64,000 bases of DNA, taken from the NCBI GenBank assembly GCA_026954325.1, contig JAIXKK010000126.1:1-64000 (forward strand), written 5' to 3'. Numbering within the stretch: position 1 is the first letter of the stretch; every line of letters starts with the position of its first letter. Both the position numbers and the translations under genes were made by a program. The notes beneath the pieces were generated by a model that saw only the letters and a program-made list of their open reading frames with translations, was not told the origin of the DNA and did not search any database. Source of the DNA: Bryobacterales bacterium (GTDB lineage Bacteria; Acidobacteriota; Terriglobia; Bryobacterales; Bryobacteraceae). Below, one piece after another: positions 1-8,096 of this stretch.

Positions 1-1
1 T

Positions 2-508
2 TCGGCTGTGTTCGACACGGTGGCGCGGGTTCCCTACTGTGTGATGCAGCGGCAACTGGATGCGAACTCCCCGAAAGGGCAGCGTCATTACTGGAAATCC
101 GCATACCTGAATGAGCTGTCTGACGAAGTCATCGGCCTGATCATCACCGCGATGGAGAACACGGCGGGAGACCTGGATCAGGTTATGATCGAGACTCACG
201 GAGGGGCCATTTCCCGCATAGCCAGGGATGCGACGGCCTTCGAACACCGGCAGGTGCGGTTCAATCTGGGGATGTTCGGCATTTCCACCAATCCGGCGCT
301 CGATGCGGCCGACATCGCCTGGACGCGTGGCTTGTACCAGCGAATCGTACCCCACTCGACGGGTGGCTCATACGTAAACTATCTTTCCGAGGGCGACGAC
401 GTCCACACAGCCTACGGTGACGCCCGTTTTCGCCGCCTCGCCGGCATCAAAGCCCGCTACGATCCAGCCAACATGTTCCGCTTCAACCACAACATCGCGC
501 CGGCATAA
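2..508 (+). CDS. FAD-linked oxidase (berberine-bridge type), C-terminal part, cut by window start
   Basis: The reading frame is open to the left edge, so the gene starts upstream of the window and only about 168 C-terminal residues are visible. The final segment ends with a YDP-N-F-R-x-NHNI pattern, which is the characteristic end of the BBE (berberine/berberine-like) domain found at the C terminus of PCMH-type FAD-linked oxidoreductases. These enzymes oxidise alcohols or sugars using covalently bound FAD; the FAD-binding half lies outside the window. A GC-rich inverted repeat follows the stop (about 530-545), a weak terminator candidate. The family call is firm; the substrate is unknown. Confidence 0.8.
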   Translation, partial: SAVFDTVARVPYCVMQRQLDANSPKGQRHYWKSAYLNELSDEVIGLIITAMENTAGDLDQVMIETHGGAISRIARDATAFEHRQVRFNLGMFGISTNPALDAADIAWTRGLYQRIVPHSTGGSYVNYLSEGDDVHTAYGDARFRRLAGIKARYDPANMFRFNHNIAPA

Positions 509-1019
509 GCCCCGCACCCGATGGGAATGGCCGGTGGCCGGCCGGCTTTCATCCCGTCCTGACAATGAAGCGAGGGATCGCATCCATGCCGCGAAAGTAT
601 GCACAAGCCGCCGTCTCAGCGGCAGGGACTCGAACCTCGTAAACAAAGACGAGGAAGGGCCCGGCCAGAGCGTCGCGCGTTCGTCATGAATGCCTCCGCC
701 GGGCATCCGCGACCCGTACTCCTCCATCACGTCCGGAACAATGCGCCGCAGCTTTCAGCGATACACAAAATCAACACCAAGAAAAATATCACTGGAAATG
801 TTCTTATTAAATCTCTGCGAGCTCCGCGCCTCCGCGAGGCCTCATAACCATCTCCCCCCGCTACAACACAAAACCCCAACCTATCACGCCGCTCCCCCCT
901 TTATTTCCTTCCTGGTTTCAACTACTTCCATCCATCATTCTCCGCGAGAACCTCCTCCCCGCATTATTCTGAAACTGGAAAAGGTCACAGCCCTTCTCCC
1001 ACATTCGCAGGAGGCCCCC
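509..1019. other. Intergenic stretch without a supported gene
   Basis: About 510 bases lie between the FAD oxidase stop and the next start. Several overlapping short ORFs are present, but none has a recognisable domain or ribosome-binding site. Two small hairpins occur near 608-624 and 637-654, and an AT-richer stretch (about 770-810) could hold the promoter of the next gene. A purine-rich GCAGGAGG at about 1007-1014 is the ribosome-binding site of the gene at 1020. Confidence 0.5.
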
Positions 1020-1811
1020 ATGCTCCGCTCTCTTTTCAATAAATCCCGCGCCCAAATCAATCGCGAAAATGCGCGCAAATCCACCGGCCCCAAAACTCCC
1101 GCCGGCAAGGCGTCTTCCAGCCGTAACGCGCTCAAGGAAGGCTTCTCCGCCTCCTTCGCCATCGTCGCCCCCGAAGACCAGCAATGCTACGACGGATTCC
1201 TTGTCAATCTCCGCGTGGAACTCCACCCGCAAGGCGTCCATGAGGAAGACCTCTTCCGCCGCATCAGCCTCGCTTCCTGGAACATCCGCCGCATCGAAAA
1301 ACTCACACTCGCCCTCTATGAGGAGCAGGGCCTTGACCCGCTCGCCTCGGATGACCCTGCCATCGTCGCCAAACTGGAGCGCTATACCCGCCACCAGACC
1401 CTCAATGAGCGCTCCTACTGCCGCGGTGTCAAACAACTTCGCCTCCTCCAAAACGACCGCGCCGCGAACGCCCAACCCGCTCCACCCTCGCCACTGCCGG
1501 ATCTGGAGCAAACAGGAGGCCAGCCTGTCGCCGAGCCACCCGCCGGCTGCCCCAATTCAGCGGCCAATCCCAACCTGGAAGCCCATGATTCCAAATGCGA
1601 CAAAACGAAGCCGGACCTCAAGCCGGAATCCCCCCCCCTCCAAACGAGCCGGCGAACCACGCTGCCCCGGAACCGAAATCTGAAGAGCCCAACCCCCGCG
1701 ATAATCCCAACCGGTTCTACCTGGTTCTCCGCTGAGTCCACGACACCGGAAGATCCTTCTTCTTCAAGTGCTCATCCAGAGCCCGCGCGGGGCCACACTA
1801 CCAGAAGATGA
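1020..1811 (+). CDS. INRENARKSTGP-family protein with poly-C frameshift near C terminus
   Basis: The start at 1020 is chosen because GCAGGAGG precedes it and because the N terminus then begins close to the hallmark QINRENARKSTGPKTPAGK segment, followed by an S-x-RNAL-K pattern. This family of unknown function is common in Bryobacterales-type acidobacteria. The middle is helical and charged, the tail is proline-rich. A run of nine C at 1630-1638 lies in the tail. As sequenced, the frame continues to 1811 and overlaps the convergent symporter gene by 14 bp. With one extra C the frame would instead end at 1735 with a tail closing in NRFYLVLR, which is more protein-like and leaves no overlap. The 3' end is therefore probably frameshifted, by slippage or by sequencing error. 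Confidence 0.6.
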   Translation: MLRSLFNKSRAQINRENARKSTGPKTPAGKASSSRNALKEGFSASFAIVAPEDQQCYDGFLVNLRVELHPQGVHEEDLFRRISLASWNIRRIEKLTLALYEEQGLDPLASDDPAIVAKLERYTRHQTLNERSYCRGVKQLRLLQNDRAANAQPAPPSPLPDLEQTGGQPVAEPPAGCPNSAANPNLEAHDSKCDKTKPDLKPESPPLQTSRRTTLPRNRNLKSPTPAIIPTGSTWFSAESTTPEDPSSSSAHPEPARGHTTRR

Positions 1812-3510
1812 TATTAAGGATCGCCACCAACCCCAGGATCACCACGCCCAGCGGTCCGGGGCGTTCGAACCAGGGGATGTTCTCCGCCTCCGGTTTCGGC
1901 GTGAGGGAGTAGACGAGACCCTTCAGTTCGCCATGCGGTTTCGGGGCGCTGAGGCGGCTGACGGCGATGGTGATGAGGAAGCAGGCCACCCATGCCCAGG
2001 TGGCGGTCCAGAAGTTTTGCGCCATCTCGGAGGGGTAGGTATGCAGGACCGTAAGCCAGCCTCCTTTGATGCCGGAAATGGAGCCTTTGGGCAGGGTGAG
2101 GCCATGGTGGAGGGCAGCGGCGAGGGTGCCGCACAGTAGACCGGTGAAGGCGCCGTGTCCGGTGGTGCGCTTGGAGAACATACCCAGCAGGAACGTGGCG
2201 AAGAGGGGCGCGTTGACGAAGGCGAACACCAACTGGAGGAAGTCCATGATGTTGTTGAAGCGTGTGGCGAGGTAGGCGGCAAGGACGGAGGCGGCGATGC
2301 CGAAGATGGTGGCCATGCGCCCCATCCAGAGGTAGTGGGCGTCGGAGGCGTTCCTGCGGATGTAGGACTGGTAGATATCGTAAGTCCAGACGGTGTTGAA
2401 GGCGGTGACGTTGCCGGCCATTCCCGACATGAAGGAGGCGAGCAGGGCAGTGAGGCCGAGGCCGAGCATGCCGGGCGGGAAGTAGTGGCCGAGCATGAGA
2501 GGGATGGTCATGTCGTAGTTGAGGGAGCCGTCGGGTTTGGGGGGCAAGTGAAATCCGTTGGACGCCTGGGAACCGGTGAGGGCGATGGCGATCATGCCGG
2601 GGAGGATGACCAGGAAGGGGAAAAGCATTTTGGGAAACGCCGCGATCAGCGGCGTACGGCGGGCGGCGGCCATGGATTTGGCCGCCATGGCGCGCTGCAC
2701 GACGAGGAAGTCCGTGCACCAGTAGCCGAAGGAGAGGACGAATCCGAGTCCCATGACCATGCTGAACCATTCGACGCCGAGCGGGTTATCGGCGGTGTTT
2801 CCGAGGTGGCGCCAGGCGGAGGTGAAGGCTCCCGGGGCGAAACCGCGGGAAACGGATACGGATTGCAGTCGCACCACGAGTTCGTCCCACCCGCCGACAT
2901 CTTTGAGTCCGAGAAAGACAAGCGGAAGGAAGCCGGCGACGATGAGAAAGAACTGGAGAACCTCGTTATAGATGGCGGAGGTCAGGCCGCCGAGGAAGAT
3001 ATAGCAGAGGACGATGAAAGCAGAAAGCCAGATGGAGGCGCTGAAATCCCAGCCGAGCAGGGCCGTGAGGAGGATGCCCATCGCGTAAAGCGAGATACCG
3101 GAGGAAAACACGGTCATGGCGGCGAAAGTAATGGCGTTGAAGCCGCGGGTTTTCTCATCGAAACGGAGTTTCAAGTACTCCGGCACGGAGCGGGCGCGCG
3201 AGCCGTAGTAGAAGGGCATCATGAAAACGCCGACGAAGACCATCGCGGGGACGGCGCCCACCCAATAGAAATGGCTGGTGGCGATGCCGTACTTGGCGCC
3301 CGAGGCGGCCATGCCCATCACCTCCTGCGCGCCGAGGTTGGCGGAGAGGAAGGCGAGTCCGGTGATCCAGGCGGGGATAGAGCGGCCGGAGAGGAAAAAG
3401 TCAGTCGAGGTGCGCATGTAGCGCTTGAGGGCGAAGCCGATGCCGACGACGAAGCAGAGGTAGGTGGAGAGAATGAGGTAGTCGACGGGGGCTAATGAGA
3501 TTCGGAACAT
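1798..3510 (-). CDS. Sodium:solute symporter (SSS family, SGLT-like)
   Basis: 570 aa, almost entirely hydrophobic, with about 13-14 predicted membrane segments and the SSS-family N-terminal pattern (Y-L-x-G-R-S-like motif FFLSGRSIPAW near residue 38). Family members couple inward Na+ to uptake of sugars, sialic acid, nucleosides or other solutes. It is divergently transcribed from the alpha-L-fucosidase, 97 bp apart, so uptake of fucose or a fucose-containing sugar is a reasonable inference, though not shown by sequence. A TACAAT hexamer lies 8 nt upstream of the ATG, which would give an almost leaderless transcript. The family is certain; the substrate is not. Confidence 0.9.
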   Translation of the reverse strand: MFRISLAPVDYLILSTYLCFVVGIGFALKRYMRTSTDFFLSGRSIPAWITGLAFLSANLGAQEVMGMAASGAKYGIATSHFYWVGAVPAMVFVGVFMMPFYYGSRARSVPEYLKLRFDEKTRGFNAITFAAMTVFSSGISLYAMGILLTALLGWDFSASIWLSAFIVLCYIFLGGLTSAIYNEVLQFFLIVAGFLPLVFLGLKDVGGWDELVVRLQSVSVSRGFAPGAFTSAWRHLGNTADNPLGVEWFSMVMGLGFVLSFGYWCTDFLVVQRAMAAKSMAAARRTPLIAAFPKMLFPFLVILPGMIAIALTGSQASNGFHLPPKPDGSLNYDMTIPLMLGHYFPPGMLGLGLTALLASFMSGMAGNVTAFNTVWTYDIYQSYIRRNASDAHYLWMGRMATIFGIAASVLAAYLATRFNNIMDFLQLVFAFVNAPLFATFLLGMFSKRTTGHGAFTGLLCGTLAAALHHGLTLPKGSISGIKGGWLTVLHTYPSEMAQNFWTATWAWVACFLITIAVSRLSAPKPHGELKGLVYSLTPKPEAENIPWFERPGPLGVVILGLVAILNIIFW

Positions 3511-3518
3511 TGGGAACT

Positions 3519-3524
3519 ATTGTA
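3519..3524 (-). promoter_or_regulatory. -10 element for the symporter, 8 nt before its start codon
   Basis: On the minus strand this reads TACAAT, and the ATG at 3510 follows after 8 nt, so transcription would begin at or within a base or two of the start codon. No clear -35 hexamer is visible and there is no ribosome-binding site. Similar arrangements precede other genes in this window. Confidence 0.45.
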
Positions 3525-3541
3525 AGCGAGGGAGGGGAAAG

Positions 3542-3571
3542 TTGACGCCCGTGGAGCGGGCATGATAGAAA
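3542..3571 (+). promoter_or_regulatory. Candidate sigma70-type promoter for the fucosidase
   Basis: TTGACG at 3542-3547 and TAGAAA at 3566-3571 are separated by 18 bp. This predicts a start near 3578 and a leader of about 30 nt before the ATG at 3608. A GAGGAG ribosome-binding site lies just before that ATG. Confidence 0.45.
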
Positions 3572-3607
3572 GAGCGCGTACTGAATCGTTAAAGTAGAGG
3601 AGTTCTC

Positions 3608-5368
3608 ATGCAACGCTCTTTGTGGCGCCTGGCCGCGTGCGCGGCGCTGCTGGCGGGTTTGACCGCCTGCGGCCGGAAGACCCGGGAGACGGCGGAACTC
3701 CCTGACCAAACCCCGCGGGCGCTGAAGAAGTTCGATGAGAACAAGTTCGGCATGTTCATCCACTGGGGCCTCTATGCCATTCCGGCCGGCGAATGGAAAG
3801 GGCAGTATGTTCGCGGCATCGGGGAATGGATCATGAACCGGGCGAAGATTCCCGTGAAGGAGTACGAGCAACTGGCGAAGCAGTTCAACCCGGTGAAGTT
3901 CAACGCCGGAGAGTGGGCGCAGGTGGCCAGGGACGCGGGCATGAAGTACGTGGTGATTACCTCGAAGCACCATGATGGATTCGCCATGTACGGGTCGAAG
4001 GCTTCGAAGTACAACATCGTGGACGATACGCCGTTCGCCCGCGACCCGATGAAGGATTTGTCCGCGGCGTGCGCGGCGGACGGGCTTGGGTTCGGTTTCT
4101 ACTACTCGCAGGATCAGGACTGGCATGAGCCGAACGGGCGCGGCAACACGTGGGACTTTCCTGGGGAGCGCAACTCGGGGGAATATCTGCAAAACAAAGT
4201 GATGCCGCAGGTGAAGGAGATTCTGACGGGCTACGGGCAATTGAGCCTGATCTGGTTCGACACACCGGGCATGCTATCCGATCAACAGGTGACGGACTTG
4301 CGGCGGATGGTGAAGACGCTTCAGCCGATGTGCCTCATCAATAGCCGTATCGGGCACGGGAAGGGCGACTATCTGCAAACCGGGGACAATGCGATTCCGA
4401 TCCAGGTGTACTCGAAGACGAAGTGGGAAGTTCCGGCGACGTTGAACGACACGTGGGGCTTCAAGAAGAATGACCACAACTGGAAAGATCCGGCGGATTT
4501 GATCGCGAAGCTGGCGGATATCGTTTCGAAGGGCGGGAATTATCTGCTGAACGTTGGGCCGACGGCGGAAGGACTCATACCGGAGGAGAGCCAGAACATC
4601 CTGCGCACCATCGGAAAGTGGCTGGCGGTGAACGGGGAGTCGATTTACGGCACGTCGGCGAGTCCGTTCTATTTCCCGGACATCACCTGGCGCTGCACGG
4701 TGAAGCCGGGGAAGGTGTATCTCCACCTGATCAACTGGCCGGGGCGCAACTTCCGCTTCGAGGGCCTCGAAAGCGAAGTGAAGAAGGCGTACTTGCTGGC
4801 GGACGGGAAGGATGTGCCCTACAAGCGCGAAGGGAACACGCTCGCATTCACGCTTCCCGAGACGCCGGTGGATCCTTATGACAGCGTGCTTGCGCTGGAT
4901 ATCGCGGATGAAACACCGCGCGTGGCGGCGGGGTTCGCCAATAACACGCTGCCCGCGAAGTTGGACTTGTATGCCTGGACGGCGCGGTTGCGGGGCGAGG
5001 AGATCCGGTATGACAAGAAGTCCATGGCGGCAAGTAATTTCAAGAAGGCGGACACGGAGAAGAACGAACTGTGGTGGTATCCCTACGAGAGCCTGGAAGG
5101 CAATTACAGCGTCGAGATCACCTATGCGTGCGACGCCAAGGCGGCGGGGAGCGGATTCCGGATCGCGGCTCACAAGGGCAACCAGGGCACGCCGCGCGCG
5201 GCCGTGGAAGGGCGGATAGAAAACACGGGAGGCCAGTACGTCACCAGGAAGGCAGCGGGGGCGCTCCAGGTGGCCCGGGATGACCAACTCATCAGCTTCA
5301 GTTTGCCGGATGACGACAAGTCATCGAGCGTCCGGATTCGCAGGATTACGTTGATTCGCGGAAATTGA
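3608..5368 (+). CDS. Alpha-L-fucosidase (GH29), lipoprotein
   Basis: 586 aa. The N terminus is a lipoprotein signal with lipobox LTAC (Cys21), so the enzyme is probably anchored in the periplasm or on the surface. The GH29 catalytic barrel begins at about residue 38 with the typical F-GMFIHWG segment, then a TSKHHDGF motif near 118-125. The nucleophile is probably Asp218 in SLIWFDTPG. A GNYLLNVGP-type segment follows (about 310-318), then a C-terminal beta-rich domain (about 420-586) that may bind carbohydrate. The enzyme removes terminal alpha-linked L-fucose. The divergent symporter next door may import the product. GH29 is certain; linkage preference is unknown. Confidence 0.93.
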   Translation: MQRSLWRLAACAALLAGLTACGRKTRETAELPDQTPRALKKFDENKFGMFIHWGLYAIPAGEWKGQYVRGIGEWIMNRAKIPVKEYEQLAKQFNPVKFNAGEWAQVARDAGMKYVVITSKHHDGFAMYGSKASKYNIVDDTPFARDPMKDLSAACAADGLGFGFYYSQDQDWHEPNGRGNTWDFPGERNSGEYLQNKVMPQVKEILTGYGQLSLIWFDTPGMLSDQQVTDLRRMVKTLQPMCLINSRIGHGKGDYLQTGDNAIPIQVYSKTKWEVPATLNDTWGFKKNDHNWKDPADLIAKLADIVSKGGNYLLNVGPTAEGLIPEESQNILRTIGKWLAVNGESIYGTSASPFYFPDITWRCTVKPGKVYLHLINWPGRNFRFEGLESEVKKAYLLADGKDVPYKREGNTLAFTLPETPVDPYDSVLALDIADETPRVAAGFANNTLPAKLDLYAWTARLRGEEIRYDKKSMAASNFKKADTEKNELWWYPYESLEGNYSVEITYACDAKAAGSGFRIAAHKGNQGTPRAAVEGRIENTGGQYVTRKAAGALQVARDDQLISFSLPDDDKSSSVRIRRITLIRGN

Positions 5369-5820
5369 GCCCATAGCAATCGCCTGCTCGCGCACGCGGG
5401 TGAGGCTCCTCGATGAAGAGCACGACGCGGTGGAAGGGCGTCCAGGCGATGGCTCCGCGAACACGGCCATCGAGTGGAAGATCAGGCCCCGGCCCAGAAA
5501 CAGAACAGGCGTGGCGGCGATTCCGCAAGCCGGTGCTCTTTCCCGAAGCCGGCGATTCGAGCCTGGAAGCGCCTTACCGGCAGCCGCGGGATGAGACGCC
5601 GCGCAAGCTGTCGATGCGGGATCAGGCGCGGCGCCGCGCCGCGCCTGATGCGAGGCTTCCATGAGAAGCCGTAGTTTCCGGAGCGTACTGGTGGAAGATC
5701 GGGACGACGGATTCGGAGGTCCGGAGAACGGGTCGCGCACGCCCTGGAACAAGCCGGCGACGCAGGTGAAGGCGGAGTGGCATCTGCGCGGAGGGCACTG
5801 ATCGTTATACCATCGGCTTG
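5369..5820. other. Gene-poor intergenic region with a strong hairpin; possible gene remnant
   Basis: About 450 bases between the fucosidase and the VOC gene. Open frames exist on both strands but none matches a family I recognise and none has a convincing start. A short ORF at 5661-5801 (46 codons) has no ribosome-binding site. The GC and codon texture is coding-like, so this may be decayed coding DNA. It contains the 29-bp inverted repeat listed separately. Confidence 0.45.
5621..5649. repeat. Perfect inverted repeat, 13-bp arms, 3-nt loop
   Basis: Arms ATCAGGCGCGGCG (5621-5633) and its exact complement (5637-5649) surround a CCG loop. The hairpin is strong, but no T-run follows on either strand, so it is a poor intrinsic terminator. 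It resembles REP-type extragenic palindromes in size and position, although I see no second copy in the window. Confidence 0.7.
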
Positions 5821-6603
5821 ATGCGTTGCACACTGGCTCTCTTGTTTGCTCCACTTTGTCTCGCCGCCCAACTGCCGGCTCCGAACAGCATGGGCGTCTC
5901 GATGGGACATCTTCACCTGAACACGACGGACCCCGAAGCGTCGCGCCGGTTTTGGGTGGACTTCCTGGGAGCGTCCACCGTAAAGCTCGGCAAGTTGGAT
6001 GTCTACAAATTCCCGAATGGGTTGGTGATGGTCCGCAAGGTTACGGCTGTTTCCGGGGGTTCGGAAGGTTCCGTCATCAATCACGTCGGGTTCAAGGTGA
6101 ATGACCTGGACGCGTTTCGCGCCAAGGCGAAGGCGATGGGTTACCGGGAGGTGAGCTTCAACAAGGAGACAAGACAGGCGTTCATCATGTCGCCGGCTTC
6201 GGTGAAGGTGGAACTGAGCGAGGACAAATCGATGACGCGGCCTATCGTGAATCATCACATTCACTGGTTTGACACGGCGGTGCTCGATACGCAGGCGTGG
6301 TATGCGAAGATGTTCGGCGCCATACCGGGGAAGCGATTGAAGTTCGATGCGGCGGACCTGCCGGGGGTGAATCTGACGTTTTCGCCATCGGAGAAGCCGA
6401 CGGTTCCGACGAAGGGCCGGGCGCTGGACCACATCGGGTTCGAAGTGGAGGGGTTGCGGCAGTTCGTGAAGCAGTTGGAGGCGAAGGGCGTGAAATTCGA
6501 TGTGCCTTACAAAAAGGCGCCGGGGTTGGGGATTTCGATTGCGTTTTTCACGGACCCGTGGGGCACGTACGTGGAGTTGACGGAAGGCTTGAACCGTTTG
6601 TAG
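5821..6603 (+). CDS. Secreted tandem VOC (glyoxalase/bleomycin-resistance fold) protein
   Basis: 260 aa when started at the ATG at 5821; a TTG codon immediately upstream is in frame. An N-terminal signal peptide ends near residue 20 (LAAQ). Two vicinal-oxygen-chelate repeats follow: the first at about 28-130 (GHLHLNTTDPEASRRFW), the second at about 140-260 (INHHIHWFDTAVLDTQAWY). VOC proteins bind a divalent metal at paired sites and include glyoxalases, extradiol dioxygenases and resistance proteins. The His and Glu positions here suggest a metal site, but nothing shows the substrate. Export of a VOC protein is common in this bacterial group. Confidence 0.8.
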   Translation: MRCTLALLFAPLCLAAQLPAPNSMGVSMGHLHLNTTDPEASRRFWVDFLGASTVKLGKLDVYKFPNGLVMVRKVTAVSGGSEGSVINHVGFKVNDLDAFRAKAKAMGYREVSFNKETRQAFIMSPASVKVELSEDKSMTRPIVNHHIHWFDTAVLDTQAWYAKMFGAIPGKRLKFDAADLPGVNLTFSPSEKPTVPTKGRALDHIGFEVEGLRQFVKQLEAKGVKFDVPYKKAPGLGISIAFFTDPWGTYVELTEGLNRL

Positions 6604-6611
6604 TGCAAGCC

Positions 6612-7973
6612 CTACCCGGGCAGGGATTCCCTCGCCGCCGAACCACTGTCCAGATTCTCGACGCGCACCTTCGCAATCCGGTTGCGATCCATCTCCTCGA
6701 TGATGTACCGGCGTGAGCCTTCCTCCACCTGGTCGCCGGCTTTGGGGATGTAGCCGAGCCTGTAGAGGAGAAATCCGGCCAGTGTCTCATAGCCGGCCTC
6801 CACGGGAAGTTCGATGCCGTACTGCGTCTCGAGGTCGCGAATGGGGATGACGCCATCGATGTGGATAATGGGGGCCGTTCGCTGCACGAGCGGACGCCGC
6901 GCATCGTGTTCGTCCTCGATCTCGCCGAAGATCTGTTCCACGACGTCTTCGAGGGTGACCACGCCGACGGCGGTTCCGAATTCATCCACCACGAGGGCGA
7001 TGTGCGAGTGGCTCTTGCGGAACTCGTCAAGAAGTTGTACGACGGGCTTCGATTCGGGGACCACGACCAGATGGCGAAGGAAGCGGCGCGCATCGAAGCG
7101 GCGCACCTGGCGCCGGCGCTCGGTGGCGATGCGGCGCTCTTCCCAAACCCGCAGGAGATCCTTGATATGAAGGTAGCCGATCAACTGTTCGGGCCTTTCC
7201 TCGTAAACGGGGATGCGCGTATATTGGTGCTCATTGACGGCGCGCAACAATTGATCGAGTGTAGTACCGGCGGGCACGGAGACGATCTGATTGCGGGGCA
7301 CCATGATTTCCCGCGTAAGGAACTCAGGCATCTCGAGCAGGCGCTGCATGGCTTTCTCGACGAACCCCTCGAGGACGCCCTCGCGCAGGCTGGAGCTGAG
7401 AATGAATTTAAGTTCTTCCACCGAATGCCCGCCGCCGGCATCTCCTTTCACTCCGATGGCCCGCGAGATGGCGGCGGCTGACCGCTCCAGCACAAAGACG
7501 AAGGGTTCCAGGACGCGGTAGAAGATGAGAAGGACAGGGGCGACAATGACGGCCAGGCGGTCGCGCTTATCAATGGCGACGTTCTTGGGAACCACCTCGC
7601 CGATGACGACGTGCATATAGGTCATCAGGAGGAATGCCAGGGCGACACTGGCTATCTTCAAAGAGTGGGAGAGCAAGGGGGAGGACATCAGCGGATGGAG
7701 CCAGGCGTCGAATCGCTCCCGGAGCGCTTCTTCCCCGGCTACGCCGAGCGCGATGCTGCACAGGGTAACCCCTACCTGGACCACGGAGAGCAGCCGCTCC
7801 GAGTTCGCAAGCAGACTGAGAGCGGCGGTTGCGCCGACATGGCCCTCTTCGGCCAGGGCGCGAAGGCGTGAAGGGCGGCTCGAGACGAGAGCGACTTCCG
7901 AGGCGGCGAAGAACGCGTTCATTCCCACGATGAGGATCATCAGGAGAATGGTGTATCCGAAATTGCTATCCAT
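6612..7973 (-). CDS. CNNM/HlyC-CorC family membrane protein
   Basis: 453 aa with the standard architecture: DUF21/CNNM transmembrane domain (about 1-190, four hydrophobic segments), a paired CBS domain (about 205-335, with the segment LVVDEFGTAVGVVTLEDVVE), then a CorC_HlyC C-terminal domain (about 350-440). Members are associated with Mg2+/Co2+ export or resistance and were once called hemolysins; a haemolytic role should not be inferred. It is convergent with the VOC gene, 8 bp away, and divergent from the penicillin-acylase gene. Confidence 0.9.
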   Translation of the reverse strand: MDSNFGYTILLMILIVGMNAFFAASEVALVSSRPSRLRALAEEGHVGATAALSLLANSERLLSVVQVGVTLCSIALGVAGEEALRERFDAWLHPLMSSPLLSHSLKIASVALAFLLMTYMHVVIGEVVPKNVAIDKRDRLAVIVAPVLLIFYRVLEPFVFVLERSAAAISRAIGVKGDAGGGHSVEELKFILSSSLREGVLEGFVEKAMQRLLEMPEFLTREIMVPRNQIVSVPAGTTLDQLLRAVNEHQYTRIPVYEERPEQLIGYLHIKDLLRVWEERRIATERRRQVRRFDARRFLRHLVVVPESKPVVQLLDEFRKSHSHIALVVDEFGTAVGVVTLEDVVEQIFGEIEDEHDARRPLVQRTAPIIHIDGVIPIRDLETQYGIELPVEAGYETLAGFLLYRLGYIPKAGDQVEEGSRRYIIEEMDRNRIAKVRVENLDSGSAARESLPG

Positions 7974-8081
7974 GAAATGGCGCGGACTCCCGGGTCCGGC
8001 GCCGGGAAAACGACTTGATAATGCCTTATTCTCTCATGCGGAAGAGAGTCGCGGAGGAGGGGCCGCCCGTTCCGCGCGAGC

Positions 8082-8087
8082 TACAAT
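8082..8087 (+). promoter_or_regulatory. -10 element for the acylase gene, 9 nt before its start codon
   Basis: TACAAT at 8082-8087 lies 9 nt before the GTG at 8097. No clear -35 or ribosome-binding site is visible, and the predicted transcript would start at or very near the GTG. Confidence 0.4.
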
Positions 8088-8096
8088 GCACGTGTA

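Noticed and set aside
601..660. tRNA-like T-loop (GGTTCGAGTCC on the minus strand) with small hairpins
   Set aside because: The flanking bases cannot form a T stem, an anticodon arm or an acceptor stem; treated as chance resemblance.
2155..3495. Long plus-strand open frame opposite the symporter gene
   Set aside because: Highly acidic and glycine-rich translation typical of the antisense of a GC-rich membrane-protein gene; no start signal and no recognisable domain. Similar antisense frames opposite other genes were dropped for the same reason.
5482..6432. Minus-strand ORF across the VOC gene and the hairpin
   Set aside because: Opposes a well-supported VOC gene; the translation is arginine-rich as expected for antisense GC-rich DNA.
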